This document shows, piece by piece, positions 26,215 to 35,435 of a stretch of DNA of 64,000 bases. The position numbers and the translations under genes were made by a program. The stretch's first letter is position 1; every line of letters starts with the position of its first letter. The notes under the pieces were generated by a model. That model saw nothing but the letters and a program-made list of their open reading frames with translations, searched no databases and had not been told where the DNA came from. The stretch is from JALOLV01 sp046295175. GTDB lineage: Bacteria > Bacteroidota > Bacteroidia > Cytophagales > Spirosomataceae. Where the stretch lies: the NCBI GenBank assembly GCA_046295175.1, contig JBKBNY010000013.1, positions 1 through 64,000 of the forward strand. Direction: 5' to 3'.

Positions 26215-26661
26215 ATGAGAAAAAACCTCTTTTTTAGTTTAATTGTTTTCTTGCTTCTACAATTTTACCAACCTGCCCGAAATACTGACAACGGGCAGGT
26301 TTTTCCGATTCATATTGTCAAAGTCTATAATATACCTCCAAAAATACAGCAAATTTTGCAAAACTCTTGCTACGATTGCCACAGTAACAACACAGTTTAT
26401 CCTTGGTATTCCTATATACAGCCATCGAGGTTTTTAATGGAATATCATATAAAAACAGGAAAAGAGAACCTGAATTTTAGTGAATGGGGCAATTATAGTA
26501 AAAGAAGACAAGAATCTAAATTAGATAGAATTGCTAAACAAATCGAATCAAACGAAATGCCGCTGGCATCTTATACGCTGATTCATCAAAAGGCTAAATT
26601 ATCTGAACAACAGAAACAAGAAGTAATTACTTGGATAAACACTATTACTACGGACGAATAA
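26215..26661 (+). CDS. Haem-binding domain protein (Haem_bd), exported
   Basis: The 148-aa protein has an N-terminal signal helix and a c-type haem motif CYDCH (about residues 52-56) within NSCYDCHSNNTVYPWYS, the hallmark of the Haem_bd family. A conserved NEMPL follows near residue 121. It is likely a periplasmic mono-haem electron carrier. It begins 1 nt after the DUF3347 gene, so they are co-transcribed. Confidence 0.85.
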   Translation: MRKNLFFSLIVFLLLQFYQPARNTDNGQVFPIHIVKVYNIPPKIQQILQNSCYDCHSNNTVYPWYSYIQPSRFLMEYHIKTGKENLNFSEWGNYSKRRQESKLDRIAKQIESNEMPLASYTLIHQKAKLSEQQKQEVITWINTITTDE

Positions 26662-26667
26662 GTACTC

Positions 26668-27369
26668 ATGCAAACGACTCAAAACTATATACCCGCATTA
26701 GGCTATGATTTCTTGACGGCATACTACGATTTGGCAATCAAACTAACCATGCCAGAAAAGAAATTTCGTAGTCTTTTGGTTGAAAAAATCAAACCAAATC
26801 CCAAGGAAAAGATTTTAGAATTTGGATTTGGAACTGCCCAAAATTTACTATTGGTCAAAAAAGAGTGTACGGATGTAGATTTGCAAGGGGTTGATATTGA
26901 CCCAAAAGTAAAAGAAATAGCAGCCTATAAAATAGCAAAAAACAATCTCTCCATTCCATTAGACCTTTACGATGGCGTTACGTTGCCTTACGCCAACAAT
27001 CAATTCGATAAAGTTTATAGCTGTTTGGTATTTCATCAATTAGATGCTGAAACCAAGATAAAATGCTTGAAAGAGTTATTTAGAGTTTTGAAACCAAACG
27101 GAAAGTTGATAATTGCAGATTGGGGCGAAGCAGCAAATATACTCATGCGACTAACTTTTGGACTTGTTCAAATTTTAGATGGTTTCAAAACCACCAACGA
27201 TAATGTAAGAGGGCTAATGCCCAATTTCATAGAACGGGCTGGTTTTGATAATATTTTTATTGACCATTCAATCAATACCGCCATCGGTACATTTTCATAC
27301 TTTACAGCTCGAAAAAATGAAATTATTAAAGTGGATTTTCAAAAAAATGGGTGGCATTCTGCTGGTTAA
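26668..27369 (+). CDS. Class I SAM-dependent methyltransferase
   Basis: The 233-aa protein has a Rossmann-type SAM motif ILEFGFGTAQNL (about 49-60), an acidic VDIDP loop, and the LKELFRVLKPNGKLIIADW post-motif typical of UbiE/Methyltransf_11 enzymes. The substrate is unknown. Similar methyltransferases occur in Bacteroidota metal-resistance operons, but no metal-methylating activity can be read from the sequence. It begins 6 nt after the haem-protein stop, and the next ORF may overlap its end. Confidence 0.82.
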   Translation: MQTTQNYIPALGYDFLTAYYDLAIKLTMPEKKFRSLLVEKIKPNPKEKILEFGFGTAQNLLLVKKECTDVDLQGVDIDPKVKEIAAYKIAKNNLSIPLDLYDGVTLPYANNQFDKVYSCLVFHQLDAETKIKCLKELFRVLKPNGKLIIADWGEAANILMRLTFGLVQILDGFKTTNDNVRGLMPNFIERAGFDNIFIDHSINTAIGTFSYFTARKNEIIKVDFQKNGWHSAG

Positions 27370-27886
27370 AAAGTGTTATCAATCTATTGCTTTGATAATG
27401 CTCTCTAACTGCGTATTTGCTATGAATCACGTAACTAAAATCGAAATTGTTGGTAAACAACCAAGTCAGATTTATGATTTTATGTTTAGTTTAGATAAAC
27501 CCAAATACATGGCATGGCATCCCGAAGACCATGCTGGTTTTACGATAATCGAACAAACTGAAGCCAGAAGGGGTTCGGTTTTCTATTTCGATGAAAGAAT
27601 AGGCGATTTTCGAGTAAACTATCAGTGGGAAGTCATTGGGGTTATGAAAAATCACAAAATCATTATGAAAGCTAAATACAAAATCCCTATCTATTTGATT
27701 TTAACCTTTGATAAAACACTAAATGGAACACTCGTAACACATGATTTACAAATAGGTAATCAGCATAAATCTGATGGAATTAAAGATTGGTTTATCAAAA
27801 AGTTTATTTTTACTCTTTCAAGACAAAATGCACTCACAAAGCACGCCATCGAAGAATTTAAAAACTTGGAAAAACTAATCGAATGA
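27317..27886 (+). CDS. SRPBCC (START-like) family protein
   Basis: This call of 189 aa starts at an ATG that overlaps the methyltransferase gene by 53 nt and gives a membrane-anchor-like N-terminus. A later ATG at 27423 would give a soluble 154-aa form. The core (about 42-185) fits the SRPBCC lipid/ligand-binding fold: VTKIEIVGKQPSQIYDFM at the start, a central YQWEVIG strand, and a long C-terminal helix. The ligand is unknown. The stop overlaps the next gene by 4 nt. Confidence 0.7.
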   Translation: MKLLKWIFKKMGGILLVKKCYQSIALIMLSNCVFAMNHVTKIEIVGKQPSQIYDFMFSLDKPKYMAWHPEDHAGFTIIEQTEARRGSVFYFDERIGDFRVNYQWEVIGVMKNHKIIMKAKYKIPIYLILTFDKTLNGTLVTHDLQIGNQHKSDGIKDWFIKKFIFTLSRQNALTKHAIEEFKNLEKLIE

Positions 27887-29130
27887 CAACACATCTAACC
27901 CAAATCATTCAGCAATACAAAAACGACAGCCAGAGTGTCTTTAATACTTGGTTTATTGATAACGACCAACGCCTCAAAGCCTTTCGCACCATCCGAAGGG
28001 GTGTTTTGCAGGTGGTCGAAGACATTAAAAACAAAACTTTTCCTAACGATTTTAAAGGCAGTTCCTTAGAGTTTGTCTTGAATTGTATTGCCGAACAAAA
28101 ACAAGTTTTTGTAGGGGTGTCGCATCCGTTTTATTGGAAACCCAAACTTAGGATTCCTGATATTTATGAAAACCAAAACAACAAAATTGCTTTTGGTCAA
28201 TTTCTCGAAAACTGCATCAATGCCAAGACTGAGGAACAAATTGTTAAAGAAATTGTACGTTTAGATGCCCTTAAAATCAAAGGTTTAGGTCCAGCCGTAG
28301 GAAGTATTTTATATTTTTTACATCCTACTTTATTTCCCCCTTTCAATACCGCCATAGTCAATGGCTTCAATACGTTGTTTAACGACAAAAAGAAATTAGG
28401 CTCATGGTCTGAGTATTTAAAAATTAGAGAGGTTTTGATGGAAACCAATCAAAAACACAAGGCTGAATTATCAAATGATTTAGGAGAAATTGCAGGGCTT
28501 TGTTTTGAAATAGGAACACAAAAAATGCTTATTGGCAATGATGAGTATTTGAGCGAGGAAGAACGAAACAAATTAGAAAAAAGCATTGAAAAACGCCAAA
28601 AGGAAATTAGAGATGAAAAATTGGAAGAAAACCTTCATTCTGAAATGCAATTTCATTTACTAAAAATTGGTCAAAGTTTGGGTTATGATGCTTTTGTGGC
28701 ATCTAATGACCGTTCGAGGTCTTATGATGGCAAAAGTTTTTCATTTATGAGTCCTGATAAGTTTCCTGCTATTGATTGCGAAAAAGACACAGCAAACACC
28801 ATCAAATTGATTGATGTTTTGTGGTTTGAAAAAAATACAAACAATGTGATTTGTGCTTTTGAAGTAGAAAAAAGTACAAGTATCTATTCAGGAATTTTGC
28901 GATTGACAGACCTTTCCTACTCAATCGCTGATGGTGGTGAAATCTTTTATTTGGTTGTTCCAGAAAGTCGTGAAAAAGATGTGGTGATGCAGCTTTCTCG
29001 TCCATCAATCAAACAAATCAAAACACCTATCAAATACATATTATTTACAGAGTTACGTCAAAACTGTGATGCACTTTGCCGATTTGGCGATAGTCATAGA
29101 ATCATGGAAAAAATCTCAAAAACGGTTTAA
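27883..29130 (+). CDS. Nuclease-like protein with HhH motif and PD-(D/E)XK-like C-terminus
   Basis: The 415-aa soluble protein does not belong to a metal-resistance family I know. A helix-hairpin-helix-like segment, LDALKIKGLGPAVGSIL (about 127-143), suggests DNA contact. A charged coiled stretch follows (about 225-255). The C-terminal domain has IDVLWF (Asp311) then CAFEVEKS (Glu327, Glu329, Lys330), matching the D...E-x-(E/D)-K layout of PD-(D/E)XK restriction-type nucleases. It overlaps the SRPBCC gene (ATGA) and lies 3 nt before the PepSY gene, so it is embedded in the operon. No methyltransferase partner of restriction type is adjacent. Confidence 0.6.
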   Translation: MTTHLTQIIQQYKNDSQSVFNTWFIDNDQRLKAFRTIRRGVLQVVEDIKNKTFPNDFKGSSLEFVLNCIAEQKQVFVGVSHPFYWKPKLRIPDIYENQNNKIAFGQFLENCINAKTEEQIVKEIVRLDALKIKGLGPAVGSILYFLHPTLFPPFNTAIVNGFNTLFNDKKKLGSWSEYLKIREVLMETNQKHKAELSNDLGEIAGLCFEIGTQKMLIGNDEYLSEEERNKLEKSIEKRQKEIRDEKLEENLHSEMQFHLLKIGQSLGYDAFVASNDRSRSYDGKSFSFMSPDKFPAIDCEKDTANTIKLIDVLWFEKNTNNVICAFEVEKSTSIYSGILRLTDLSYSIADGGEIFYLVVPESREKDVVMQLSRPSIKQIKTPIKYILFTELRQNCDALCRFGDSHRIMEKISKTV

Positions 29131-29133
29131 AAA

Positions 29134-29874
29134 ATGAAAAAAGCAGAATTTCATAGAAAGATTCGTAAAACCCACCGATGGATGGGTGTTATTTTAGGTA
29201 TCCAATTTCTATTTTGGACAGTTGGGGGCTTATATTTTAGTTGGTCAGATATGGACGAAGTACATGGCGACCACCAAAAGGCTCACATTCATCCCGTTGG
29301 CAGCGATATAAAATTAGTAAATCCACAAGATATTATTCAAAAAATCAAACTGAAAGATACCGTTAATTACATTTTTGATATTCGGTTAATTCAGCTTTTG
29401 GGTGAACCTGTTTACCAAATTTTTTATTCAAAAGAACATGATGGGGACAAAAAAATACAGTTAGCTTACGCTACATCAGGCGAACTACGTTCTCCTTTAA
29501 CAAAAAAAGAAGCCACCGAAGTTGCCCAACAAAACTTTTCAGATGATGGAAAAGTAAAAATTGTGGAATATTTGACCACCACCAATGGGCATCACGAATA
29601 TCGAGAAAGCCCATTGCCAGCTTATGCGGTAACTTTTGACCACCCATCAAATACAACAGTTTATGTGAGTGCTGAATTAGGAACAGTTCAAAAATTCAGA
29701 AACAACAAATGGCGAATCTTCGATTTCCTTTGGATGCTACATACAATGGATTATCAAAGCCGAGATAATATTTCTAATTGGCTATTAAGAGCATTCTCAA
29801 TTTTTGGCTTGCTTACCATTTCAACAGGGTTTATTCTATTTTTCGTAAGTCAAAGAAAATCAAAAGTAACTTAA
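29134..29874 (+). CDS. PepSY domain membrane protein
   Basis: The 246-aa protein has two membrane helices (about 15-35 and 218-238) flanking a periplasmic region with PepSY-like segments (ALATS.., AYAVTFDHPSNTTVYVSAELGTV). The N-terminal RKTHRWMGVILGIQFLFWTVGGLYFS motif region (residues 11-36) is typical of PepSY-TM proteins, which often accompany metal uptake or reductase systems. Its His residues (HGDHQKAHIH) could bind metal. It ends 8 nt before merTP. Confidence 0.82.
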   Translation: MKKAEFHRKIRKTHRWMGVILGIQFLFWTVGGLYFSWSDMDEVHGDHQKAHIHPVGSDIKLVNPQDIIQKIKLKDTVNYIFDIRLIQLLGEPVYQIFYSKEHDGDKKIQLAYATSGELRSPLTKKEATEVAQQNFSDDGKVKIVEYLTTTNGHHEYRESPLPAYAVTFDHPSNTTVYVSAELGTVQKFRNNKWRIFDFLWMLHTMDYQSRDNISNWLLRAFSIFGLLTISTGFILFFVSQRKSKVT

Positions 29875-29882
29875 CTTTTTTT

Positions 29883-30494
29883 ATGAAAACATCATTCTCA
29901 AGTTTAGGAATTGTTACAGCAATAGCATCGTCATTGTGCTGTATAACGCCAGTTTTGGCAATTATTGCAGGTTCAAGTGGACTTGCTTCTACGTTTTCGT
30001 GGCTCGACCCTTTTCGACCATATTTTTTTGGTATGACAGTTTTGGTTCTTGGCTTTGCTTGGTATCAAAAACTAAAACCACAAAAAAAAATGGATGGCAA
30101 CCCGCTTGATTGTAATTGTGAAACAAATCAAAAACCAAATTTTATGCAAACAAAATCATTTTTAGGAATTGTGACTGTGATAGCTGTACTCCTATTAGCA
30201 TTTCCGAGTTATGCCTATGTCTTTTTCCCAAAGTCAGTAAGCACAGCCATTGTTACACCAACTTCTGAAATCCAGAAAGTTGAGTTTACCATCAAAGGAA
30301 TGACTTGTTCAGGTTGCGAACACCACGTAAAGACAGAAATCGGTAAACTCAAAGGCATAATGGAAGTGGTGGTTTCTTATGCAAAAGGCAACGCTATTGT
30401 AAAGTTTGACAGTAAAATAACCAGTATCGAAGAAATAGAAAAAGCCATCAACTCAACAGGTTACAAATCATTAAAAAGCAAAATCATAGTATAA
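29883..30494 (+). CDS. merTP: Mercuric/metal transport fusion protein MerTP
   Basis: The product is 203 aa from ATG 29883; an upstream in-frame extension is unnecessary. The N-terminal MerT part (about 1-115) has three membrane helices and the Cys pair SSLCCITP (Cys19/20). The C-terminal MerP part (about 128-200) is an HMA domain with GMTCSGC (Cys142/145). MerTP takes up Hg(II) for reduction by MerA in mercury operons. No merA or merR is visible here, so the pump may serve another soft metal or depend on genes elsewhere. Its stop overlaps the next ATG by one base. Confidence 0.9.
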   Translation: MKTSFSSLGIVTAIASSLCCITPVLAIIAGSSGLASTFSWLDPFRPYFFGMTVLVLGFAWYQKLKPQKKMDGNPLDCNCETNQKPNFMQTKSFLGIVTVIAVLLLAFPSYAYVFFPKSVSTAIVTPTSEIQKVEFTIKGMTCSGCEHHVKTEIGKLKGIMEVVVSYAKGNAIVKFDSKITSIEEIEKAINSTGYKSLKSKIIV

Positions 30495-30703
30495 TGGAAA
30501 CCATTTTAATATCAGAAATAACTTGCCCAAACTGCGGACATAAGAAAACAGAAACAATGCCAACAGATGCTTGTCAATATTTTTACGAATGTGATAAATG
30601 CAAGTTGGTTTTGAAACCACTACAAGGCGACTGCTGTGTATATTGTAGTTATGGCAGTGTGCCTTGTCCCCCAATTCAATCAAATTCTAATTGTTGCAAA
30701 TAA
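30494..30703 (+). CDS. GDCCVxC domain (seleno)protein family, cysteine form
   Basis: The 69-aa protein has two zinc-type CxxC pairs (Cys11/14, Cys33/36) and the family motif GDCCVYC (45-51) followed by SYGSVPCPP. In other bacteria some members carry selenocysteine; here all positions are cysteine. The family is typically adjacent to merTP, as here, and is thought to bind mercury or other soft metals. TAATG overlaps at both ends show translational coupling. Confidence 0.9.
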   Translation: METILISEITCPNCGHKKTETMPTDACQYFYECDKCKLVLKPLQGDCCVYCSYGSVPCPPIQSNSNCCK

Positions 30704-32931
30704 TGAAATTTTATATAAAAATCACTGGTATATTACTCATATTCACGACTACATCGTATGCTCAAAAAATAGTACGCTATGACTTATATGTAAAAGATAC
30801 TATCGTGAATTTTAGCGGCAAAGAAAAAAGAGCTATTGCTGTAAATGGACAAATTCCGATGCCTACACTTACTTTCACTGAGGGCGATACTGCCGAAATT
30901 TATGTTCATAACGAACTCAATGAAAGCACTTCATTACACTGGCACGGTTTGCTTTTACCCAATAAAGAAGATGGAGTGCCTAATCTTACACAAATGCCAA
31001 TCAAGCCACATACAACGCATTTGTATAAATTTCCTATTATTCAACATGGCACACATTGGTATCATAGTCATTCGGGGTTGCAAGAACAAATCGGAATGTA
31101 TGGCTCATTTATTATGAATAAAATCGACGAACCAAAAATACCCACAGTACCAATAGTATTGAGTGAATGGACAGACTACAATCCTGATAATGTGCATCGA
31201 ATGTTACACAATGCCTCTGACTGGTTTGCTATCAAAAAAGGAACAACGCAAAGTTATGGGGAAGCAATCAAACAAGGGTATTTTAAAACCAAAGTAGCCA
31301 ACGAATGGAAACGAATGAACGCAATGGATGTAAGCGATGTCTATTATGAGAAATTTCTAATAAATGGTAAGAATGAAAGCCAACTTTCACAATTCAAAGC
31401 AGGAGATAAAGTACGTTTGCGAATTTCAAATGGCGGGGCTTCAACCTATTTTTGGCTAAATTATGCAGGTGGGAAAATAACCGTTGTAGCCAACGATGGT
31501 AATGATGTAGAACCAGTGGAAGTTGATAGACTGATTATTGCCGTTTCTGAAACGTATGATGTAATCGTTACCATTCCAGATGATAAATCGTATGAATTTT
31601 TAGTTACATCCGAAGACCGCACAAAGTCTGCCTCCTTATTTGTAGGAGCAGGGAATCAGGTAAAAGCCAAACCAATGCCTAAACTTAAATATTTTGAAGG
31701 AATGAAAATGATGAATGGCATGATGAAAATGAATGGCGATTTGGATGATATGGGAATGTCTATGAGCCTTAATCAGATGGATATGAATGTGGTAATGTAC
31801 CCCGAAATTACAGGAGAAGCAAAAAAACATGACATGAAAAACATGGAAATGGGCGATATGAAAGAGTATGAAATGAAAATGGATGAATCTCAATACAATA
31901 GCAACGAGCTTTCGGATATTGTTACTTTAAACTATGCGATGCTAAAATCGCCTACAATTACCAACCTTCCCAAAGGTGCACCAGTCAAAGAATTACGTTT
32001 TGAATTGAGTGGAAACATGAACCGCTATGTTTGGAGTTTAGACAATAAAGTAGTTTCGGAAGCTGACAAGATTTTAATAAAAAAAGGCGAAAATGTACGA
32101 ATTATCCTTTATAATGGTTCTATGATGCGACACCCAATGCACTTGCACGGACACGATTTTAGGTTACTAAATGGGCAAGGTGACTATTCTCCATTAAAAA
32201 ATATCGTTGATATTATGCCAATGGAAACCGACACCTTAGAATTTAATGCCAATGTTGAAGGCGATTGGTTTTTTCATTGCCATATTCTCTACCACATGAT
32301 GAGTGGCATGGGTCGGGTTTTTACTTATGAGAATCAAGCAGCGAATCCTTTGATACCTAACCCCAAATTAGCTCAAAGAAAACTTTTTGCTGATGATAGA
32401 AAGTTTCATTTGATGGCTGAAAACGACTTTGCTACCAACGGAAACGATGGAATGTTAATGCTACAAAACACTCGTTGGAGTATTGGTACTGAATGGCGAT
32501 TGGGCTACAATGATATGCACGGCTATGAAACCGAAACCCATATCGGGCGATACATTGGTAAAATGCAATGGTTTATGCCATTTATTGGATTCGATTGGCG
32601 ATATAGAAAATTTGGCATGGATGAAGTAGAAAAAAATATTTTCGGACAAACCAACACCAAAGATAATCGTAGTTTATTGAGTTTAGGTTTCAATTATACT
32701 TTACCTATGTTGGTACGTTTGCAGTCAGAGGTATTTACTGATGGTAATTTTCGTATTCAATTATCAAGGGAAGATATTCCATTGGGCAAACGAGTCAGAG
32801 GAATGTTTATGCTCAATACTGATAAAGAATATATGGCTGGATTTGATTATATTTTTTCAAGAAACATAAGAGGTCGAATCCACTATGATAGTGATATGGG
32901 CTTTGGCGTAGGGCTTGGTTTGAATTATTAG
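30703..32931 (+). CDS. Multicopper oxidase fused to a CopB-like outer-membrane domain
   Basis: The product is 742 aa from the ATG overlapping the previous stop. After a signal peptide (about 1-20) comes a CopA-type multicopper oxidase with HWHG (His79/81), HWYHSH (118-123), HPMHLHGHD and HCHILYHMMSGMG. A Met/His-rich insert (about 325-395) resembles the copper-binding repeats of CopA. The last ~180 residues (WSIGTEWRLGYNDMHG to GLGLNY) form a beta-strand domain like CopB, normally a separate outer-membrane protein. The fusion would couple periplasmic copper oxidation to the outer membrane. It closes this operon; no clear terminator follows. Confidence 0.85.
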   Translation: MKFYIKITGILLIFTTTSYAQKIVRYDLYVKDTIVNFSGKEKRAIAVNGQIPMPTLTFTEGDTAEIYVHNELNESTSLHWHGLLLPNKEDGVPNLTQMPIKPHTTHLYKFPIIQHGTHWYHSHSGLQEQIGMYGSFIMNKIDEPKIPTVPIVLSEWTDYNPDNVHRMLHNASDWFAIKKGTTQSYGEAIKQGYFKTKVANEWKRMNAMDVSDVYYEKFLINGKNESQLSQFKAGDKVRLRISNGGASTYFWLNYAGGKITVVANDGNDVEPVEVDRLIIAVSETYDVIVTIPDDKSYEFLVTSEDRTKSASLFVGAGNQVKAKPMPKLKYFEGMKMMNGMMKMNGDLDDMGMSMSLNQMDMNVVMYPEITGEAKKHDMKNMEMGDMKEYEMKMDESQYNSNELSDIVTLNYAMLKSPTITNLPKGAPVKELRFELSGNMNRYVWSLDNKVVSEADKILIKKGENVRIILYNGSMMRHPMHLHGHDFRLLNGQGDYSPLKNIVDIMPMETDTLEFNANVEGDWFFHCHILYHMMSGMGRVFTYENQAANPLIPNPKLAQRKLFADDRKFHLMAENDFATNGNDGMLMLQNTRWSIGTEWRLGYNDMHGYETETHIGRYIGKMQWFMPFIGFDWRYRKFGMDEVEKNIFGQTNTKDNRSLLSLGFNYTLPMLVRLQSEVFTDGNFRIQLSREDIPLGKRVRGMFMLNTDKEYMAGFDYIFSRNIRGRIHYDSDMGFGVGLGLNY

Positions 32932-32951
32932 TGAAAAACGATATAATAAAT

Positions 32952-34445
32952 TCAATTCTCACAAGCCCCAATTTCTGCACGAAAAACATTGCCTTGTTTT
33001 ACTTCAAAGCCATTCGTAAGAATAATTGATTTTTGTGCTTTATATTGAATATTTGAAGATGAATTGATGATTTTTGAACGAGAATTTAATATCGTAAATG
33101 ATTGAAAAGTTTTGTTTTCTTGATAAATCGTTTTATCTAAATTAAGAACTGGGTAGCAATTTTCTTGTGCTGTGAGTTTTGCTACCCAAATATCATCATC
33201 ACCATGATTTCCCGTAACATCCCCACTATCGGGTGAATAAGAATCTCCAATGAATATGAAACCATTATCGGATGTTTGTAATAAGCATCTTGAGACTTCA
33301 TGCCCACTACCTCCATAAGCTCGTTTCCATAAAATTGTACCGTTATTGTCTAATTTTATTAACCAATAATCTGCCTCGCCATTCATGGCAGGATAAATAT
33401 CTCCATCATTAGAATGTATTTGGCAAAGTATTACCAAATTGTTATCTGTTGATTGTACAAGACTTCTTCCATCATCCTCCGAACTCCCACCAAAACACTT
33501 TGACCATTCTTTTTGTCCATCATTGGCAATTTTTACTACAAAACAGTCTCTATTCAAAGAAACACCATGATTTTCGATGGAGTCATAATCATAGGAATAG
33601 GTCTCACCAGTGGCTACATATTTACCATCATTCAACTGAATAACAGATAGAAATCTGTCATTTGCAGTCCCTCCAAAATGATTTTGCCATTCAAAAAAGC
33701 CATTTTGGTTAATTTTAATTATCCAAGCATCGTTCATTCCATAATTACCCCAAGCAGATGATTCGGACGCTCCGACAACAATAAACCCATTATCTGCTGT
33801 TTGACCAACCGAATGAAAGTAATCATTTGAAATCCCGCCAAATAATTTTTGCCAAATTATTACGCCATTCAAATCAAATTTCATCATCAAACCGTCTAAA
33901 TTTCCAATATTTCCAGAAATATCAAAGTCGTTTGATTGAGTATAGCCAATCAATATTAATTTATCATCTTCTGTTTTAATTATTTCAGTTACATAATCAT
34001 TTTCACTACCTCCAAAGTTCTTTTTCCAAATCAATTCGCCATTCTGATTTAATTTTAATAAAACAATATCAGTATGACCATAACTATTAAAAAAATCATT
34101 ATTTCCACCGATTGATGTTCCACATACAATAAATCCGTTATCAACTTCTATAATTCCAGTTACCAAATCTTCCCCGATTCCACCAAAAGATTTTTTCCAT
34201 AAAATTTCTCCAAATCTATCAACTTTGCACACAAAAATGTCATTTTGCCCCACGTTTGAAGGAATATCAAAATTATTTGATTGCGAACTCCCTGTAATTA
34301 CGAACCCACCATCAGCGGTTATAATTATCTTGTCTGCAATATCTTTTGAACTTCCCCCAATGGATTTTTGCCATTCGATAATTGGTGATTGAGCAAATAT
34401 AATGTGTGGAATTTCAATAAAAATTAATAAAATCAATGCTTTCAT
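32952..34445 (-). CDS. Secreted beta-propeller-like repeat protein with coat-hanger C-terminus
   Basis: The 497-aa protein has a signal peptide (about 1-18) and about seven repeats of the pattern W-K-FGG-x-x-D-G-F-I-x-x-G (for example LIWKKNFGGSENDY), as in Bacteroidota delta-60/SBBP-like secreted proteins. The C-terminal ~65 residues (KIINSSSNIQYKAQKSIILTNGFEV) resemble the 3-coathanger stack domain found before secretion signals. It is probably surface-exposed or secreted with an unknown ligand. It is convergent with the oxidase gene and probably co-transcribed with the lipoprotein gene upstream of it. Confidence 0.72.
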   Translation of the reverse strand: MKALILLIFIEIPHIIFAQSPIIEWQKSIGGSSKDIADKIIITADGGFVITGSSQSNNFDIPSNVGQNDIFVCKVDRFGEILWKKSFGGIGEDLVTGIIEVDNGFIVCGTSIGGNNDFFNSYGHTDIVLLKLNQNGELIWKKNFGGSENDYVTEIIKTEDDKLILIGYTQSNDFDISGNIGNLDGLMMKFDLNGVIIWQKLFGGISNDYFHSVGQTADNGFIVVGASESSAWGNYGMNDAWIIKINQNGFFEWQNHFGGTANDRFLSVIQLNDGKYVATGETYSYDYDSIENHGVSLNRDCFVVKIANDGQKEWSKCFGGSSEDDGRSLVQSTDNNLVILCQIHSNDGDIYPAMNGEADYWLIKLDNNGTILWKRAYGGSGHEVSRCLLQTSDNGFIFIGDSYSPDSGDVTGNHGDDDIWVAKLTAQENCYPVLNLDKTIYQENKTFQSFTILNSRSKIINSSSNIQYKAQKSIILTNGFEVKQGNVFRAEIGACEN

Positions 34446-34447
34446 AG

Positions 34448-35326
34448 CTACTTTTTTCTAAAAAAATACAGACTAAAGGTTTCTCCATTTCGTTCACCAA
34501 TGGAAAAGAAACCTTTCCCATTTTTTTCAAAGCAAAAACCTTCCTCTTGTACTTCTTGCCTTACTGAAAGCACTTTATCGGCACTTCTCGAAAAAGTAGC
34601 CTTAATGCTTTCATTCGGTTTTCGATACCAGTAAAAAGTAGAAAGATAGTTTTTTAAAACAATTTCCTTTCCATCAACTGATATTTCCCCACTTGTAATA
34701 AGCTGATAGTCAATCTCTTGCAAAAATTCAGCTATTTGAGGATTAGTAAACGATTGAGGAAAAGGTAATTGATAAATTCTAACTTTTGACTCTCTTTTGG
34801 TAATTATGTAAATATCATTCGTCTGAGGGTCAACTAAAAATGCTTCTGCATCTCTACTACCATCAGGATAACTAAATTTGATTCTTTGGTAATTTGCAAC
34901 GATTTCATTGACAGATTTGGGTTCTAAAAATTTATACAAATAGTATTCATTATTGTAGGCAGCAGCGTTATCTCCAATATCTGCAATGTAAACATAGTTT
35001 TTTCCATCAACAGGGTTCTTGACAACCGCCATATCTTCCCAGTCTCGATTTGGAAAAGGTAGTTTAATACTTCCCTCATATTTACCATCATGGCTTAATA
35101 AGTGTAGAATACTTGGGTTTCCACTATCTTCGTTTACCCATATTTTGCCTTCCATACTTTTACTATCACACAAGCCAGATGCTTCATCAAGCACAAAATT
35201 TGGTAAAACAAATGATTGTGGAGTTGATTCATATTCAGGTATAGAAGCCGCAGGATTTAACATTTTTGATGATTTCTCACATGAAAATAATGACCAAATC
35301 ATGGTGCACAAGAATACGTTTTTCAT
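34448..35326 (-). CDS. Lipoprotein with phytase/SdiA-regulated-like propeller
   Basis: The 292-aa protein has a lipoprotein signal with lipobox LFSC (Cys16). The body shows propeller-type motifs EASGLCDS, WVNEDSGNPSIL, NRDWEDMAVV and YIADIGDN, which occur in a family of Bacteroidota envelope proteins similar to phytase or SdiA-regulated propellers. The activity is unknown. It lies 2 nt upstream of the propeller gene on the same strand. The two break the + strand series of metal genes. Confidence 0.65.
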   Translation of the reverse strand: MKNVFLCTMIWSLFSCEKSSKMLNPAASIPEYESTPQSFVLPNFVLDEASGLCDSKSMEGKIWVNEDSGNPSILHLLSHDGKYEGSIKLPFPNRDWEDMAVVKNPVDGKNYVYIADIGDNAAAYNNEYYLYKFLEPKSVNEIVANYQRIKFSYPDGSRDAEAFLVDPQTNDIYIITKRESKVRIYQLPFPQSFTNPQIAEFLQEIDYQLITSGEISVDGKEIVLKNYLSTFYWYRKPNESIKATFSRSADKVLSVRQEVQEEGFCFEKNGKGFFSIGERNGETFSLYFFRKK

Positions 35327-35423
35327 TCAAAATAAATTTTAATTATTGATGTAAACATACGATTATTTCATATTATTTTAAAAATACTTCCTTTTTGACT
35401 CCCTGTTGCACTTGTTTTTTACA

Positions 35424-35431
35424 TACTTTTG
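35424..35431 (+). promoter_or_regulatory. -7 box before the DUF6660 gene
   Basis: TACTTTTG matches TAnnTTTG. It lies only 4 nt before the ATG, which implies a very short or absent leader. The -33 element is not clear (TTG at 35406-35408 is close). Confidence 0.35.
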
Positions 35432-35435
35432 CTTT

